Positions 34,814 through 47,131 of a stretch of 64,000 bases of DNA are shown here, one piece after another. Source of the stretch: Tillandsia leiboldiana. Its lineage: Eukaryota; Streptophyta; Magnoliopsida; Poales; Bromeliaceae. Position 1 is the first letter of the stretch. Every line of letters starts with the position of its first letter. The notes under the pieces are model-generated. The model saw only the letters and a program-made list of their open reading frames with translations. It had not been told where the DNA came from and did not search any database. The stretch is from assembly GCA_029204045.2 (NCBI GenBank), contig CM055076.1, positions 24,996,542-25,060,541 of the forward strand, in the 5' to 3' direction. The position numbers and the translations under genes were made by a program.

Positions 34814-34966
34814 ATTCGCTATCCAGCAGAGGAACTTATTGAGAGGCTTCTAGGAGAAGGAGAAGGCGACCACAACAATGATTGCCGCACAAGGTTTCGC
34901 CACGTCCCGAATTTTACTATTAGTTTCAAACGAGACGGCGAGTATGTCACAGAGAGGATTCAATGA
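34814..34966 (+). pseudogene. Orphan 3' end of a CNL resistance gene
   Basis: The last 50 codons and stop of an NLR, in frame and about 90 percent identical to 30592-30744 by eye (RYPAEEL, GEGEGDHNNDCR, FKRDGEYVTERIQ). Homology starts abruptly at 34814; everything 5' of it is unrelated. The 3' flank is also duplicated. This is what remains of a second NLR, not an expressed gene by itself. Confidence 0.9.
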
Positions 34967-35784
34967 TTCCACATCATGTAGGTGAATTTGGGTGCTTTTT
35001 GCATAGCACCGAGATTGATGCTTCCCTATTTTCGGCCACAGATCTTCTAAACAATCCATTCTTGATGAAAATTGAAAATGATGATATAGATGCAGATATC
35101 ATCTTCTCTATCTATTTTATTTTATTTTTGATGTATATAAAAGTGGAAACATCAAATGAGTTGGTGCCTTCAGAAGAACACCTACTCATCAGTATTATGC
35201 ATTTGTAAGATAAGATGCTTTGTACCTTTATAAAACTTTATTTATTTAAAAAAAAATTTAAAAATTTGAAGAAAAAGCTTTCGCATATTGTGTTAGGGAT
35301 AAAATCTAATATATAATTTTCAAAATATCAAAAATATTTAATATACTTCTGATTGACCAAAATATTTTTATTAATTTTCAAACAAATTTCAAATATTTTC
35401 AGACCCTTAAAATTTACTTATGGAAATTAGAGTTTAGAAGATTTTTTTTTGATAATTTCAAAATAAATTAAAATATTTTAATAGTAGTCGAGAATAAATA
35501 AGTAAAAACCTCCGTCAGTTCATAGCTACATAGAGTTAATCCTAAATAAATTGGACTTGATATTACAAGTTAAGAATAGAGTAAATAGAAGAGGTAGTTT
35601 TACAAAATTTGTTGTCTTAGTATATTAGTGAGAAAATCTATTGCTAAATTTAGTTATCAAATTAAAATTAAATTCTAATTTAATTTGGATAAAATAATAT
35701 TTAAATTTATTAAAAAATAAATAAAATTTAATTAAAAAATTTAATTGGACTAATAGTTCTAATTAGACTCTACATTAGAACCAT
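34967..35784 (+). repeat. 3' flank of the orphan NLR tail
   Basis: Colinear with 30745-31580. Compared with that copy it has small indels, for example extra bases at 'ccattcttgatgaaa'. It ends at the junction with spacer block D ('ccatgcattgtatataag'). Confidence 0.85.
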
Positions 35785-36172
35785 GCATTGTATATAAGAT
35801 GTCAATTAAAGGTCTCAATTAAAGTTTCCTCTCCACTTTTTCGTTTCGAAAAGGAAACGTAGCTCTTACCTAGCCATGTGTGCCATGATATTTTTGACTT
35901 TTGTTACTAAATATATTGGCTATCATCTGATTTCAATTAATTTGAAAATTTTTATTGTTTTCTAATTTCAACAGCTGGAGCCTATTGCACGGATACGATG
36001 TTGGTGTGTTTTAAAATTTCAGCGTGTTGGATGTATCTAAAATTTGAGTCTTTTGAAAAATATAATTTTCGTATTTCGCCTCTGACACTAGTAAAATTTT
36101 TGTTTCGTCATTATTCGTAGGTGTACGTAGGCCAGTGGTCGAATAATATAAATTTTAATTTATATATGATTC
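35785..36172. repeat. Spacer block D, copy 2, left part
   Basis: Matches 6716-7080 almost base for base and stops at 'ttatatatgattc', where the nested LTR stack begins. The block resumes at 48634. Confidence 0.9.
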
Positions 36173-36199
36173 TGTCACGCCCCAAGTTCAGAAAAAGGG

Positions 36200-36231
<32 letters not shown>

Positions 36232-37049
36232 TAAATCAGAGTTAAACATTTCGAAATTCAAGACGTGAACAAATCGCCACACATATAGGAAAACCTCTGT
36301 ACAAACGGACAGAGTCTCCTCTATATATGCTCGGCTAGAAGAGTACATTCATCAGAGTAGATACAAGCAGTAAACTGAAAATTAAATAGTCATCTACTCT
36401 ATTACATCCACAACTAATCATCCAACACAATTCTAGATATCCACAACTAAGATGATATATAAAATAAACATAGAGTCCAAAGAACGAGATCAATGTACTA
36501 AGTCATAATAACCAATGATCTGCCAGGGACAACTCTATTACGTCTGCTCACTCGGTCGTCCCAAAATTCTCGCACCCAACTGACCTGAAAATTTGTCACC
36601 CGAGGGTGTGAGACACATCATAAGTGTATCCCAGTGGGCACGACGGGTTGAGAAATAGCAAGTCGTACCTATTGGATACCATAATAAGCGGATAAACAAA
36701 AGCTGGAAATAACAAATGCAGATAATCAACTTAGCATGCTAGATAAGTAAACAAGCATAAGATAGGTGAATAAGTAATGCATCAAAACTAGAAGTACCAA
36801 CAAGCATGTGCTAATCAAATATGCAGAGTACTCACATATGAAGCTGTACAAGCTATAAATGGCAATCAGGTAAACCTGGTCAATCTCGGTGCATATAGAT
36901 CAAGATCATGCTATAAACAGAGTAAGTATGATAATTACAAATATCAAAGCTGTAAACAAAGAGTACGAACAGTCATGTGCCAGTCATGCCAATAAATGCT
37001 GGAGTAATCAATGCAAATCATGCATCAATGATAGAAATCAAGTGCCCAA

Positions 37050-37200
37050 TCCATGCCACTGTTGGTCACTGCGTCCTCAGGCTAATGCCACTGTTGGACA
37101 CTAGGACCTCAGGCTAAGCTGCCATAGAGCACTAGGACCTTAGGCAAATGCCACTTTTGGTTACTGGGGCCTCAGGCTAATGTCACTTTTGAACACCCAG
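37050..37200. repeat. Imperfect tandem repeat inside outer LTR
   Basis: Units with 'gccactgttgg', 'cactaggacctcaggctaa' and related words, equivalent to the array at 3170-3330. Confidence 0.65.
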
Positions 37201-37552
37201 CATGCTATCATAATCCCAACGGGCTCACGGGTCGATTGACGACCTCTCTACCGGTAAAGAATACCACTGCGGGTAGCTAATCCGTTGGTGTGCGCGACTT
37301 AAAGCTAGCTCAACGACGATCATAATGCTGATGCTTAAACCACAGTCTAAAGACCGGACAGTCGGCGAAAGGCTGAGGAAAATCCCCATCGGGATACCGA
37401 CACTGAAGTATATCAAGCCAAATACTGAATTAGTAACTCCTATTCTAAACATACAGTGAAGAATAGAGAAAGGTATAGAACTGAGCTAGTGACCATACAA
37501 GCATGAAATAAGTCCATATATGTATAACTACTGCTGGAAATAAAAGTATAAT

Positions 37553-40500
37553 TGTCACGCCCTGGGGTCGAACTGTGACCCGGGCTTGCCAACAGATCCG
37601 CCACCTATACGAAAACCCCGCATAGGCAAAGCATCCAACCTGCAAAGAAAGATCTACTACTGCTAAACAGATATCAGAGCTGTAAAATAAAACTGTTATA
37701 AAACTCAATCCAACACTGTACAACTGGAAATAAAGATACAATATCCATCTCCCAAAAAAATGATCAAATAAAAAATCCTCATATACAATAACCCAGAACT
37801 CAATAGGGAGGGTAACCTGAAATAATACATCAGTGTACAGGCTCTCAGTACAAGTCATATCCTCACTACAATAATCTCTCAAAAGCAGAAATAAAACTAA
37901 TCTACTGACTGTACTACAAATCTCCAATGTGGGGGTACAGCTACTCTCCAAAGACAGGTAGGGATCTAGCTCGCGACTCCCTCGCCTCGAACAGCAACAG
38001 CAGAATCAGCATCTCCCACAGATGACTCTACAAAACAAAGGAGAGGAAAGAAAGAGGAGAGGGAGAACCCCCAACGGGTGTGAGAACTACATCAACCCGT
38101 AGTTCTCAGTGGGTACAGCCACCAAGCCCGACGGTCTGCCCACTAAGTCTACTAGAGGCATAAGATAACAATGCAGTAAAAACTGAACAAGAAAAGCTGG
38201 AGATACCCTACAGCTGCTATGCCTCTATCTAAATGCTCAATGGGTGATACAGATGAAAAGATATGCAACTAATCGCACCCAAGGTGCTCAATCGACCTAA
38301 TCGAACTGACTGCCTCATAGGGTCCAGTCAAGCCTGCGCCCACCTACTGCCACACATCCATAAGAGAACAAGACTTACGTAGGGTGTCCGTGACTGCCAA
38401 AACTGGCCCGACCAGAGGGACCGCGTCGACAAGTCGAGATACAAAAGTAATAGGCCCACTGCGGACGGGGCACTCGAGGGGCGCGACCCCACCGAGGAAA
38501 AAAGTATCCGCGCATCTCTGTCGAGCTCAAAGTGGCTCCTACAGGCTATAATCAAAATCCACGCTCACTGTCAGAACGGAAGGAATCAAGATCCTCAAAC
38601 ATCTCACACGACGGTCGAAGTACTCACGACGACTCAGCTAACCAGCTCTCACGAATCTTGAGACACTAACGAACTCAACCAACTCGTGGCACAAAACACA
38701 CTGGCTGGAGATACTCCACAGCCGGGACCACCGTCGACCCAAACGGCTCCCAAAATGAAACACCCAACTCGCCACGCTAAACACACAGGCTGGAGGTACT
38801 CCACAGCCGGGATCGACCCACAACTCAGGGCTAACAAGACTGGTCGGATGACACTCAACGACCTGGGACCACCGTCAACCCAAACGGTTCCCAACAACAC
38901 TAGCACAGGTCTACACTCAGCTACCAGACTCCACTTAGCCCCCAAGCACGAGTGCAACAATGTCCCACAATAACCTGACTACTCGGCCCACTACCCGGGC
39001 GAGAAAAATCTATGTTCAGGAAAAGATGCAAATTGTGGGATATCTAAAGCATAAAAGAACCTAGCCCAAGTGAAGGTTCTCTACTAGTCTGGTTAAACAT
39101 GCAACATATGACGGGGTGCTAGGTCAAGTTCCAATAATAGCATTTAGATAAACTGAACATAAATAAGGAACACTAACGGATATGATCGCCAAAAATCAAA
39201 TCAAATAAGCCTCATCTCCCTAAACATGCTCTCAACTAGCATAGGTGAATAAACCATTAAATATATATAATATCTCGAAAGTACCCAACATGTACAATAA
39301 ATCATGTAAGCCTCAATCCACATGAACTATATCATTCTTATGCTTACATCTCAATCTTATAGGTTGTCTATTAAATTATGCATGCTATCAATCCCATAGG
39401 GGAACACTGCTCCTATGTAAGCTCTCAATTACCATAACATGGATGACAATATCATATTGCAAGCTCTCATTAATATAACATGAATATCATAACTTGCAAT
39501 TTCTCAAACAAAATACCATTACCAAGCTCACATATCAACCAAATATCAGTACACTAACATGCATGCATTCTATCAGATAGAATTAGAGAACCGTCCACCG
39601 GTTCTGGAGACGAAGCAACCCACCTGAATCGCTTTCTGCAGGCAAAGCCGAAGTCGGTGAAGTGCGCAGTCACTCACTTACAAAATCCGCCGAAACTGCA
39701 CCCTCGGCACTCAGTCGCACAAGCCTCTGCTCAAACCAACATCGCAGCCAACAACACACTAATCAATACCCCACACATACAAAATAGTGCTTGCTGTTTT
39801 TACAGTCCAGCAAAGAGAAAGGGGATTTTCACTTGCGTGTAGTCCTCTGAAAAATCCAGAAAAATTATGGTTGCGATCCTCGTGACGAGTAGATACGAAT
39901 CGTGTACTTATACACCTTATTCCGACACCTGTAGGTCAAGATACAAATAGAACATCGCGGTAAGTTAAACTATCCACAATCGCAAATCTGCGAAAAATCA
40001 GTCCCAAAGAAGCTTAAATATCACCTTTAAAGAGTCCTCAAAAAATTCCAATAAAAAAACGGGTGCGTTCCTCTTGAAGCGTAGATGTCGATCGAGTCCT
40101 CATACGTCTCGTTCCAATGCCCGTAGGCTGAGAAATCCCAACAATACTCCACCGCTGTCCAAAACCTCCCAGCGGTACAAGGGGTCAAAAGATACCTTGA
40201 GAACCATGCCAAAAACTCAAAATGAGACGAAGTGATCAATACAGAAATCGAAGGCATACCTCTCGTGAACGCGTTGCCAGAAAAATCGGCTCAAAATTCT
40301 ATTGGAGTAATCCAGGGGGTCTCGCGGGCTGAGAAGTGACGGTGGAAGCCAAAATCGAAGAAGCGTCGAAGTGCGCCGCGTCGCAGAAAACGCCGATGTC
40401 GCGGCCTCCAAAAAATATGTAAATCCCTCACAAGATGGAGCACAAGAAGAGGAACAATAATGCTTAAGGGCTCTGTCACATGGGAGCTCGGGAAAGGGTC

Positions 40501-41412
40501 CGAAAATGCAGCCAAACGGGGCTATTTATAGCCAAAACAGAACAATTCTCAAAATTTCATCCTTGTCCCCACTTTCGGGCGCTCGAAACTGTTTCGGGCG
40601 CAAACAGTGCCGCACAGTAGCCCGATCGCCAGCCGTCCATCCAGCGCCCGAATTCACCTCGTTGCGCCACGTGGCCCCGCACAGCAAACAGCGGGTTTGG
40701 CCAACCCGCTCGCGACACGTGGTCGCCCCCAGGCGCCCGCCTTCCCGCGTCAACGCCTCGGTCGGCGTGCCCACGTGCGCGCATGTCACGCTGCCGGCGC
40801 CTACGCCGCGCACGCGTCCCGAGGCACCTGCCGTCCGCTCCGAGGACCGCGCCCAGTGCACCAACCAATCCAAAGATGGCACGTGTCACTACGCGCCAAT
40901 GGGAACATGCCACGTGGCACACCATCTACGCTACACAGCGCCTGCTCCGCTCCTCGCGTGGACCGAGCGTACGAGAGCCGGCCAACCGGGAGCCGCCACG
41001 CGTCCTTCCCCCGGTGCACGCCTCGCCCCGTGGACCGAGCGGTCCGCGCCTCTTCCCGCGCTGCTGCCCGCCGCCGCTCCGCCGCCTGCTCGTCGCCGCC
41101 GGCGCTGCCCCGGCCGCCGGAACAGTAACCCTTGCCTCGAAATCCGTGCTTGGACATCCGGGCTCTGAAAAATACAAGTAAATAGTCCATTTCCATCGTT
41201 TTCGCACGCTGAATCCAAATCCGATTCCGTTTTGTCCAATTCCACTTCTAAAATTTGTCGAAGGCATCCGGTTAGGCAAACTTGCTCCCGTTTTTCGCAC
41301 TGAATCCAATTCTTGGGTTCGATTCGCGCACAAACACCTCTAACACAAAGCAAAGGCCTCTAGGAGTTGCCAGACACACTGCAAAAGCTCTGTGGAGATC
41401 TGAGTCATCACA
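37553..41412 (-). mobile_element. Solo LTR, 3860 bp, nested
   Basis: It begins TGTCACGCCCTGGGG and ends GAGTCATCACA, with perfect ATAAT duplications at 37548-37552 and 41413-41417. The undisturbed sequence is visible in the LTR at 2416 ('gcataataaaagctcatctg', near 3730). It belongs to a different family from its host. The minus orientation is an inference from the TGTCACGCC end, which in the element at 2416 is the inner, primer-side end. The short frames within (for example 40506-41168) have no recognisable domain. Confidence 0.9.
40590..41130. other. GC-rich, CpG-dense island within solo LTR
   Basis: About 540 bases with far higher G+C and CpG content than anything else in the window, including CACGTG-type words ('gccacgtgg', 'cacgtggtcgcc', 'cccacgtgcgcgc'). 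Long open frames occur on both strands, as expected of GC-rich DNA that is poor in stop codons, so they are not evidence for a gene. This could be the LTR promoter or regulatory region. Confidence 0.6.
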
Positions 41413-42139
41413 ATAATAAAAGCTCATCTGTGGTATCAAAGCTGCCAAGAATCAAATGGAGGGGGTTCGTCCTACTACGGTACCCATAGGGCCGAAATGA
41501 TAAAGCGCAGATCGAAGATAAACTCACCTCAAGGCAAACGGTCGCGATATCCGCTGGACGGATCTCGGGCTGGCTCCTGACTGCTGGGGCCTACAATAGT
41601 ATCACGTGTCAACACAGGATTCATCCACTATCCTTGAACTGCGCGTTTAGCGCGAACCCGCCGTTAAATCGATAATTTCGTCGCTTTACGGTTCGTTAAG
41701 TAAATTCCACTCAACGATAAGCAACGGACTTCCAACGGTAGGTGCAAAGATCACATACACGCTGTCTACAGCAGCCTACCAGGCTATAATTACATTTAGA
41801 CCCCTGGACTTTAATAAAATTGCATAATACATGTAAAAACCCACCAATTAGGCTATAACTTTTATTCCAGGGACTTTTAAACAGAAATAAAAGACCAGCA
41901 ACTAGGTCTCGATGTTCTAAACATCGTGCTCACTGTTTGGAAGCAATTCGAGCCACAGAAACAGTGCTTGGTCCATGTTTACCAATCATTGAAAGCACTA
42001 GTTGGCCAATTACCTACAACCACTTGACCAAATGCATTTTAGAGGCAAGCATCATGATTAGGGACTCCCAAATGTTCAGAGGCTCACCATTGGACCTCTA
42101 CAAAACCACCAAGTTGGTGGCAGGAACAAGGTGACCAAA

Positions 42140-45100
42140 TGTCACGCCCCGAGTTCACGCCCCGAGTTCAAAAACAGCGTCTAAATTTTTTTTTTTTTTT
42201 TTCAATCAGAGTTAAAACCAGGCAGAGCGCGACAGACCGCCATATATATAGAAAATTCTCAATCCCCTTGGATTGAGCCTTTTCTATACATGCACGGCTC
42301 AACAATGGCAAACCACATCAGAGTAGTCTAAACTACGAACTATAAAGCAAGATTAACCAGATTACAATTGTTATAACTTGAATTACATGCTTACTAAACT
42401 AATGAAGATTAACAACGGCTGTCCAGGATCAAAGCTATCACAGAATCTCACCAACACGTCCCGACATCCCAGCACCCGACTGACCTGGAAAATGGTCACC
42501 CAGGGGGTGTGAGATACACTGTACATGTATCCCAGTGGGCACGACGAGCCGAGAAATAGCTAATCGTACCTACTGGATACAATAATCTGCGGATAGTAAT
42601 AGATCAATAGGTAACAGCTGATATATGAAACAAAACTGGTAGGAAGTATAATCATGATGCTGAACATAATGAGTACCATAATACAGGACTATAGCATACT
42701 GAAATACGATATAATGAACTATGCCTCGGTAATGGAACCAGATGCCCAATCAGTAAATAAAGCAATGGTACTGATAGATGATACTAATCAAGCTGTAACT
42801 GACAAATCAAGCTATAATGCCAAATCTGATTGTCCTGTCAATCTCAATCCACAAGAGATGCTGTCGAGGGCAAATATGATAATTCACAAGTATCGGTGCT
42901 CCAAAAGAAATGTACCACTAATCTGTGCCAGCCATACTAGATGAATGTATCATAGTCATAATGCTGTGCATATACGGGTACAGAAACATCAGAATCAATC
43001 ATGGTGATAATCAAATATAACTGAGCAGAAGTAGGTACTGAAATAAAGCATGCTGGTACATGGAAGTAGATAAGCTATGCATCAATCAATGAACATCAAG
43101 TACCCAATCAATGCCACTATTGGTCACGAGGACCTCAGGCAATGCCACTGATCAGCACCCCATCCGCTGACATAACCCTGCACTCACAGATGCTATCGGG
43201 GGCTCACGGGTCCTTCCTCTAGACCACTTTACCGGTAAAGAACACTATGACGGTGGCCAAACCGTCAGTGTAGTGAAGTACAGCAGTTCGTGGCAATCAT
43301 CATGCTATGCTCAATCTCGCGGTCTAATGACCGGGTAGTCGGCAACAAGCCGAGATCCCAACAGGGAAGCAACTATCTGTATATATCGATCAGGGGTCTA
43401 TCATGCATATCTGAATATAAAAGCAAGTATCTCTGGATATAAATGCAGAATATAACAAGTGACAGATATGATAGAACTCATCAGGCATGATCAGACCATA
43501 AAAATCTATTGTACTAAGATATAAAAGCTGATGAGCATGTATACAGTATGTGTCCAAGGAGATCAATGTCTATCAGGTAAGAATATATGGCATATAGGCA
43601 AAATCATCAGGACTAAATCAAGAACAGGTAAAATCATCAGGACTAAATCAAGAACAGGTAAAATCATCAGGACTAAATCAAGAACAGGTAAAATCATCAT
43701 GACTAAATCAAGAACAGGTAAAATCATCAGGACTAATCAAGAACAGGTGTCCGACTGGACTAAAGCAACCAGAGGGCCGAAAAGATAAAGCCCGGACCAA
43801 AGATAACCCACCTGTCTGCAGGCGAACTATCGACTCCAACAGAATGCTCGAAGACTGTGCCAACCTGAATCATATATTTTGATCAGGGAACAACTCACAC
43901 ATACCCAAACCATAGACTCACTATTCTTACTTAAACCTAGATCTTTTCCAGATTGACGCCAAATTTACCAAAATACCCCTAGGGTTTCCATAAATCGCAT
44001 TATTACGCGTATTTTAGAGCTGTTTTTGCTCGTTCTCTTTATCAGGACATCATCTTTACGAACCGTCACCACCAGTAGGTGACCCTTGAGTCGCTGAACA
44101 CCGTGCTCACCATTTGGTAGCAGCACGGATCCCGAGAAAAACTTCGGGTCGTAATTTACTTGCTAACATAGGCTAAATCGCATTTTCTTTGCATTTTAAT
44201 TTTTCGACTCGACTAAACCAATTTCTGAGGCGAGCATCGCATTCAGTGACCTCAAAATAGCCAGAAGCTCACTGTCGCGAAGTTCCATAATGCCCAAAAC
44301 AGCCCTAGGTCCAATAGATCCCATTTAAAGCTCTAATTATCCAAACTTTAATTCCTGACTGTGCCATCCTTAAACAAAGATGAACATTCTTCTCTGGACA
44401 TCACAGGGACTCTCAGGCTTGCTCTGGTGCAACCCATAAGCAGTAGGATCAAAAGATCCAAGTCCCATTGCTCTCACATGGCCACAACAAGCTCCACACA
44501 AAATCCACTCGGCCCAAAATTGGATCTGAAGTGAGCATCAAGCTCAGGGGAGTGTGTGGAGGAATCTGGTGCTTTTCTGGATGCTAGATAATTATTAAAC
44601 AAAATTCGGGTTCATTGGGGCATTTTCACAAACACATGGTGGGCATTACTTCTAAACATGCAACCAACCCAAACCCAAGCAGCAACTCTCCAACCGTGGG
44701 TTCCTGAGTGCAATGGATAGCACCATAAGCTTCCCATTGAAGCTTTAGGAAGTTCTGGGCAAGTCATGCCCGTCGGCAATCGCCGGACAGTTGGCCGCCA
44801 ACAATGGCCGCGAGCTCCCCAATGGCCATTAATGGTGATTTCCCATTAATGGGCTCTGGGCCACATGCAACAGCACCTACAGGTGCATCTCGATCCCACG
44901 AAGCTCACTGGGCTCGTGGTCGACGGCGATGCACGGCGGCGGCGGCGGCGGCGGTGGCAAAGCTCGGTTTCGAGCTTTCCACCAACAATGGTGGATTTCC
45001 ACCAAGGCTGCATGGATGCCATGCAACGGCATGGATGGAGTCCTCTCACTCCCAGGAAGCTTCCCGGCCATGTGCCCGGCGTCGAGGAGCGACGCCGGCT

Positions 45101-46480
45101 CCGGAGCAAGAAGCTCGGCCAAGGTGCAAGAAACCCGAAAACTAGGGCTTAGGTTTTTGACTCAACCGCTTGACCAAACTCCACAAAATTTAGTGGAGTT
45201 GATAATCTCCTCCTACAGTTTCTACCCATCATTTTATTTCTTTATTTGGTCGAGTGGTTACGACACAAGACCGAGGCGGAGCTCTTGGCGGTGCAACTTG
45301 GCCGCCGGCCAACCGGAGCTTTTCCCATTTCGTGGGTGGGCTGGAAAGAATCCTTAGGTGATAAGGAGGACACTTCCAAAGGTCTCGGGCCAAAGAAACC
45401 AAAGGATCAAGGGAACTCACCTCGCCGGAGTTGGAGAAGAAGGATGAAGCCGGTTTCCTTCCCCGACGTCGCGCAGCCTCCCAGCAGCCTCAACCTTGAT
45501 CTCCAGACACAGGAGAAACCTCCAGAGACCTCAAGAAGAAGCTAGAGGATCTTGGGAGCAACCTTCACTCCTCTTCTCTCTCTCTCTCGGAATTGGAGTT
45601 TGGTGGGGGTGACTCTGAGCTAAAGGGAGGGAGGCGTTTTGCCTCTTCAACGCACCCACGATTTAATAGCTTCCAAAAACGGATTTGTAACCCCCCCACA
45701 ACAGCCAAGAGTCCCTATTTCAAAAAAAATATCTTTAGCTACAATATGCTTTTTGGTCCTTATATCTTATGCTTCCAACACTTTAGTCCCTTTCTGTAGG
45801 TCACAAATACTATAAGGACCTCCAGCAATAAGCCTCAAACAAATTGATCCAATAAAAGTTTAGTCTTTCGCACAAATACGCAATCTTTCGGCTTTTCACG
45901 CATTTCGAGACACACGGATCGTCGAAATGAAAAACTGACTTCGCCACGACGTCCGGCTCGACGAAACCCTTCAGGTAGTGCATTTGCATGTTTGATTCAG
46001 TGCTCGAATAAATTCTCGGGCCATAAAGTTCTATGAGGTATACTGCATTGCACGCATTTTGATGCACCAGAGTTGCCAAACGTGAATTCTGTCAGTGCCA
46101 CTACGTTCTGAGCATCAAAATTAGCTAGAATTGACTACTCACACTACTATGTTTGGGGTCCAGATGGCGAAACAGCCGACGTTGGTCGAGAGGGGAATTA
46201 AATCAGGGGTTACTATTCACAACTTAAGTTGTGGGGCCCGCTTTTCTTTCACTGTTTTGTGGAAGATCCGACCGTTGGATCTGAATTTGATCAATATCAT
46301 TTTCGATCAGTTCGACGAGACGGTCACAATAGTGATATCGAATTTTTGAGATCAGGCTCCGACCAAAAGTCGGTATTTTCGAGCCACAATGGCACTACTA
46401 ATAATCCATTTTTGCCATTTAAATAATCCAGAAAATTATTTAAACTTAGATTTTGGATTTCAAAAATCATGGTTACTACA
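42140..46480 (-). mobile_element. Solo LTR, 4341 bp, family L, nested
   Basis: It begins TGTCACGCCCCGAG and ends GGTTACTACA, with perfect CCAAA duplications (42135-42139 and 46481-46485). Same family and orientation as 2416-6715. The first 30 bases contain a 13-base tandem duplication (TCACGCCCCGAGT). GC-richer segments around 44800-45500 produce chance open frames. Confidence 0.9.
43597..43745. repeat. Minisatellite, 5 x 30 bp
   Basis: Five tandem units of about 30 bases with the core 'aaaatcatcaggactaaa', differing by one or two bases and one deletion in the last unit. Not present in the related LTRs at 2416 or 49564, so it expanded after insertion or within a sublineage. Confidence 0.95.
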
Positions 46481-46656
46481 CCAAACTATGGCTTATTTAA
46501 GGCTCGACTTTAGGCATTTGCCAACCCAAAGGTTCTGGACAGGAACTAAGGTGAGCATCATTTAGAGGACATCAAAAATGTTCAGGGGCTCACCTTATAA
46601 AGGTTGTGCAGTAGGTAGACGAGTTGCTGGAGCAAGTTGACCTTGCACTTGCCTTG

Positions 46657-47131
46657 TGTAACGACCCGACCCACTAGCAATAATAACTCGTTGGGCCCAA
46701 ATCACAACCCAAAATGCTTAAGCCCGGTTATTATTACTAGTGTCCAAGTCTCATATAAACCCAATCACAATTCCATCCACATCCGATGTGGGACTATTGG
46801 GGGCGTCACAGACTCCCCCCGTTTAGGCCTGACGTCCTCGTCAGCCCAAACACACACACACAGCAGCCCAAGATCACCAGGCGATGTGAGACTCGTCTCG
46901 CTAGCCCTGTCATCCAGACCCAGGCTCAGCCGAGACTCGCCGCACACTTCCGGCTGGTTATTGTCTCTGATACCAAATGTAACGACCCGGCCCACTAGTA
47001 ATAATAACTCGTTGGGCCCAAACCACAGCCCAAAATACTCAAACCCGGTTATTATTACTAGTGTCCAAGTCTCATATAAACCCAATCACAATTCCATCCA
47101 CATCCGATGTGGGACTATTGGGGGCGTCACA
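46657..47131 (-). mobile_element. TRIM retroelement, 475 bp, 154-bp LTRs
   Basis: Two 154-bp LTRs (46657-46810, 46978-47131) begin TGTAACGACCCG and end GGGGGCGTCACA. Perfect CCTTG duplications lie at 46652-46656 and 47132-47136. The plus strand has TCTCTGATACCA at 46964-46975, so the minus strand carries a primer site TGGTATCAGAGA two bases from the LTR. A C6 run (46814-46819) is a G-rich polypurine tract on the minus strand. No coding capacity. The element looks structurally complete. Confidence 0.93.

Noticed and set aside
40506..41353. Several overlapping open frames of 118-220 codons on both strands
   Set aside because: They lie in a GC-rich, stop-poor part of a solo LTR, overlap each other on both strands and show no recognisable domain.
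44804..45545. Open frames of 80-140 codons in the LTR at 42140
   Set aside because: The related LTRs do not keep these frames, and composition explains their length.
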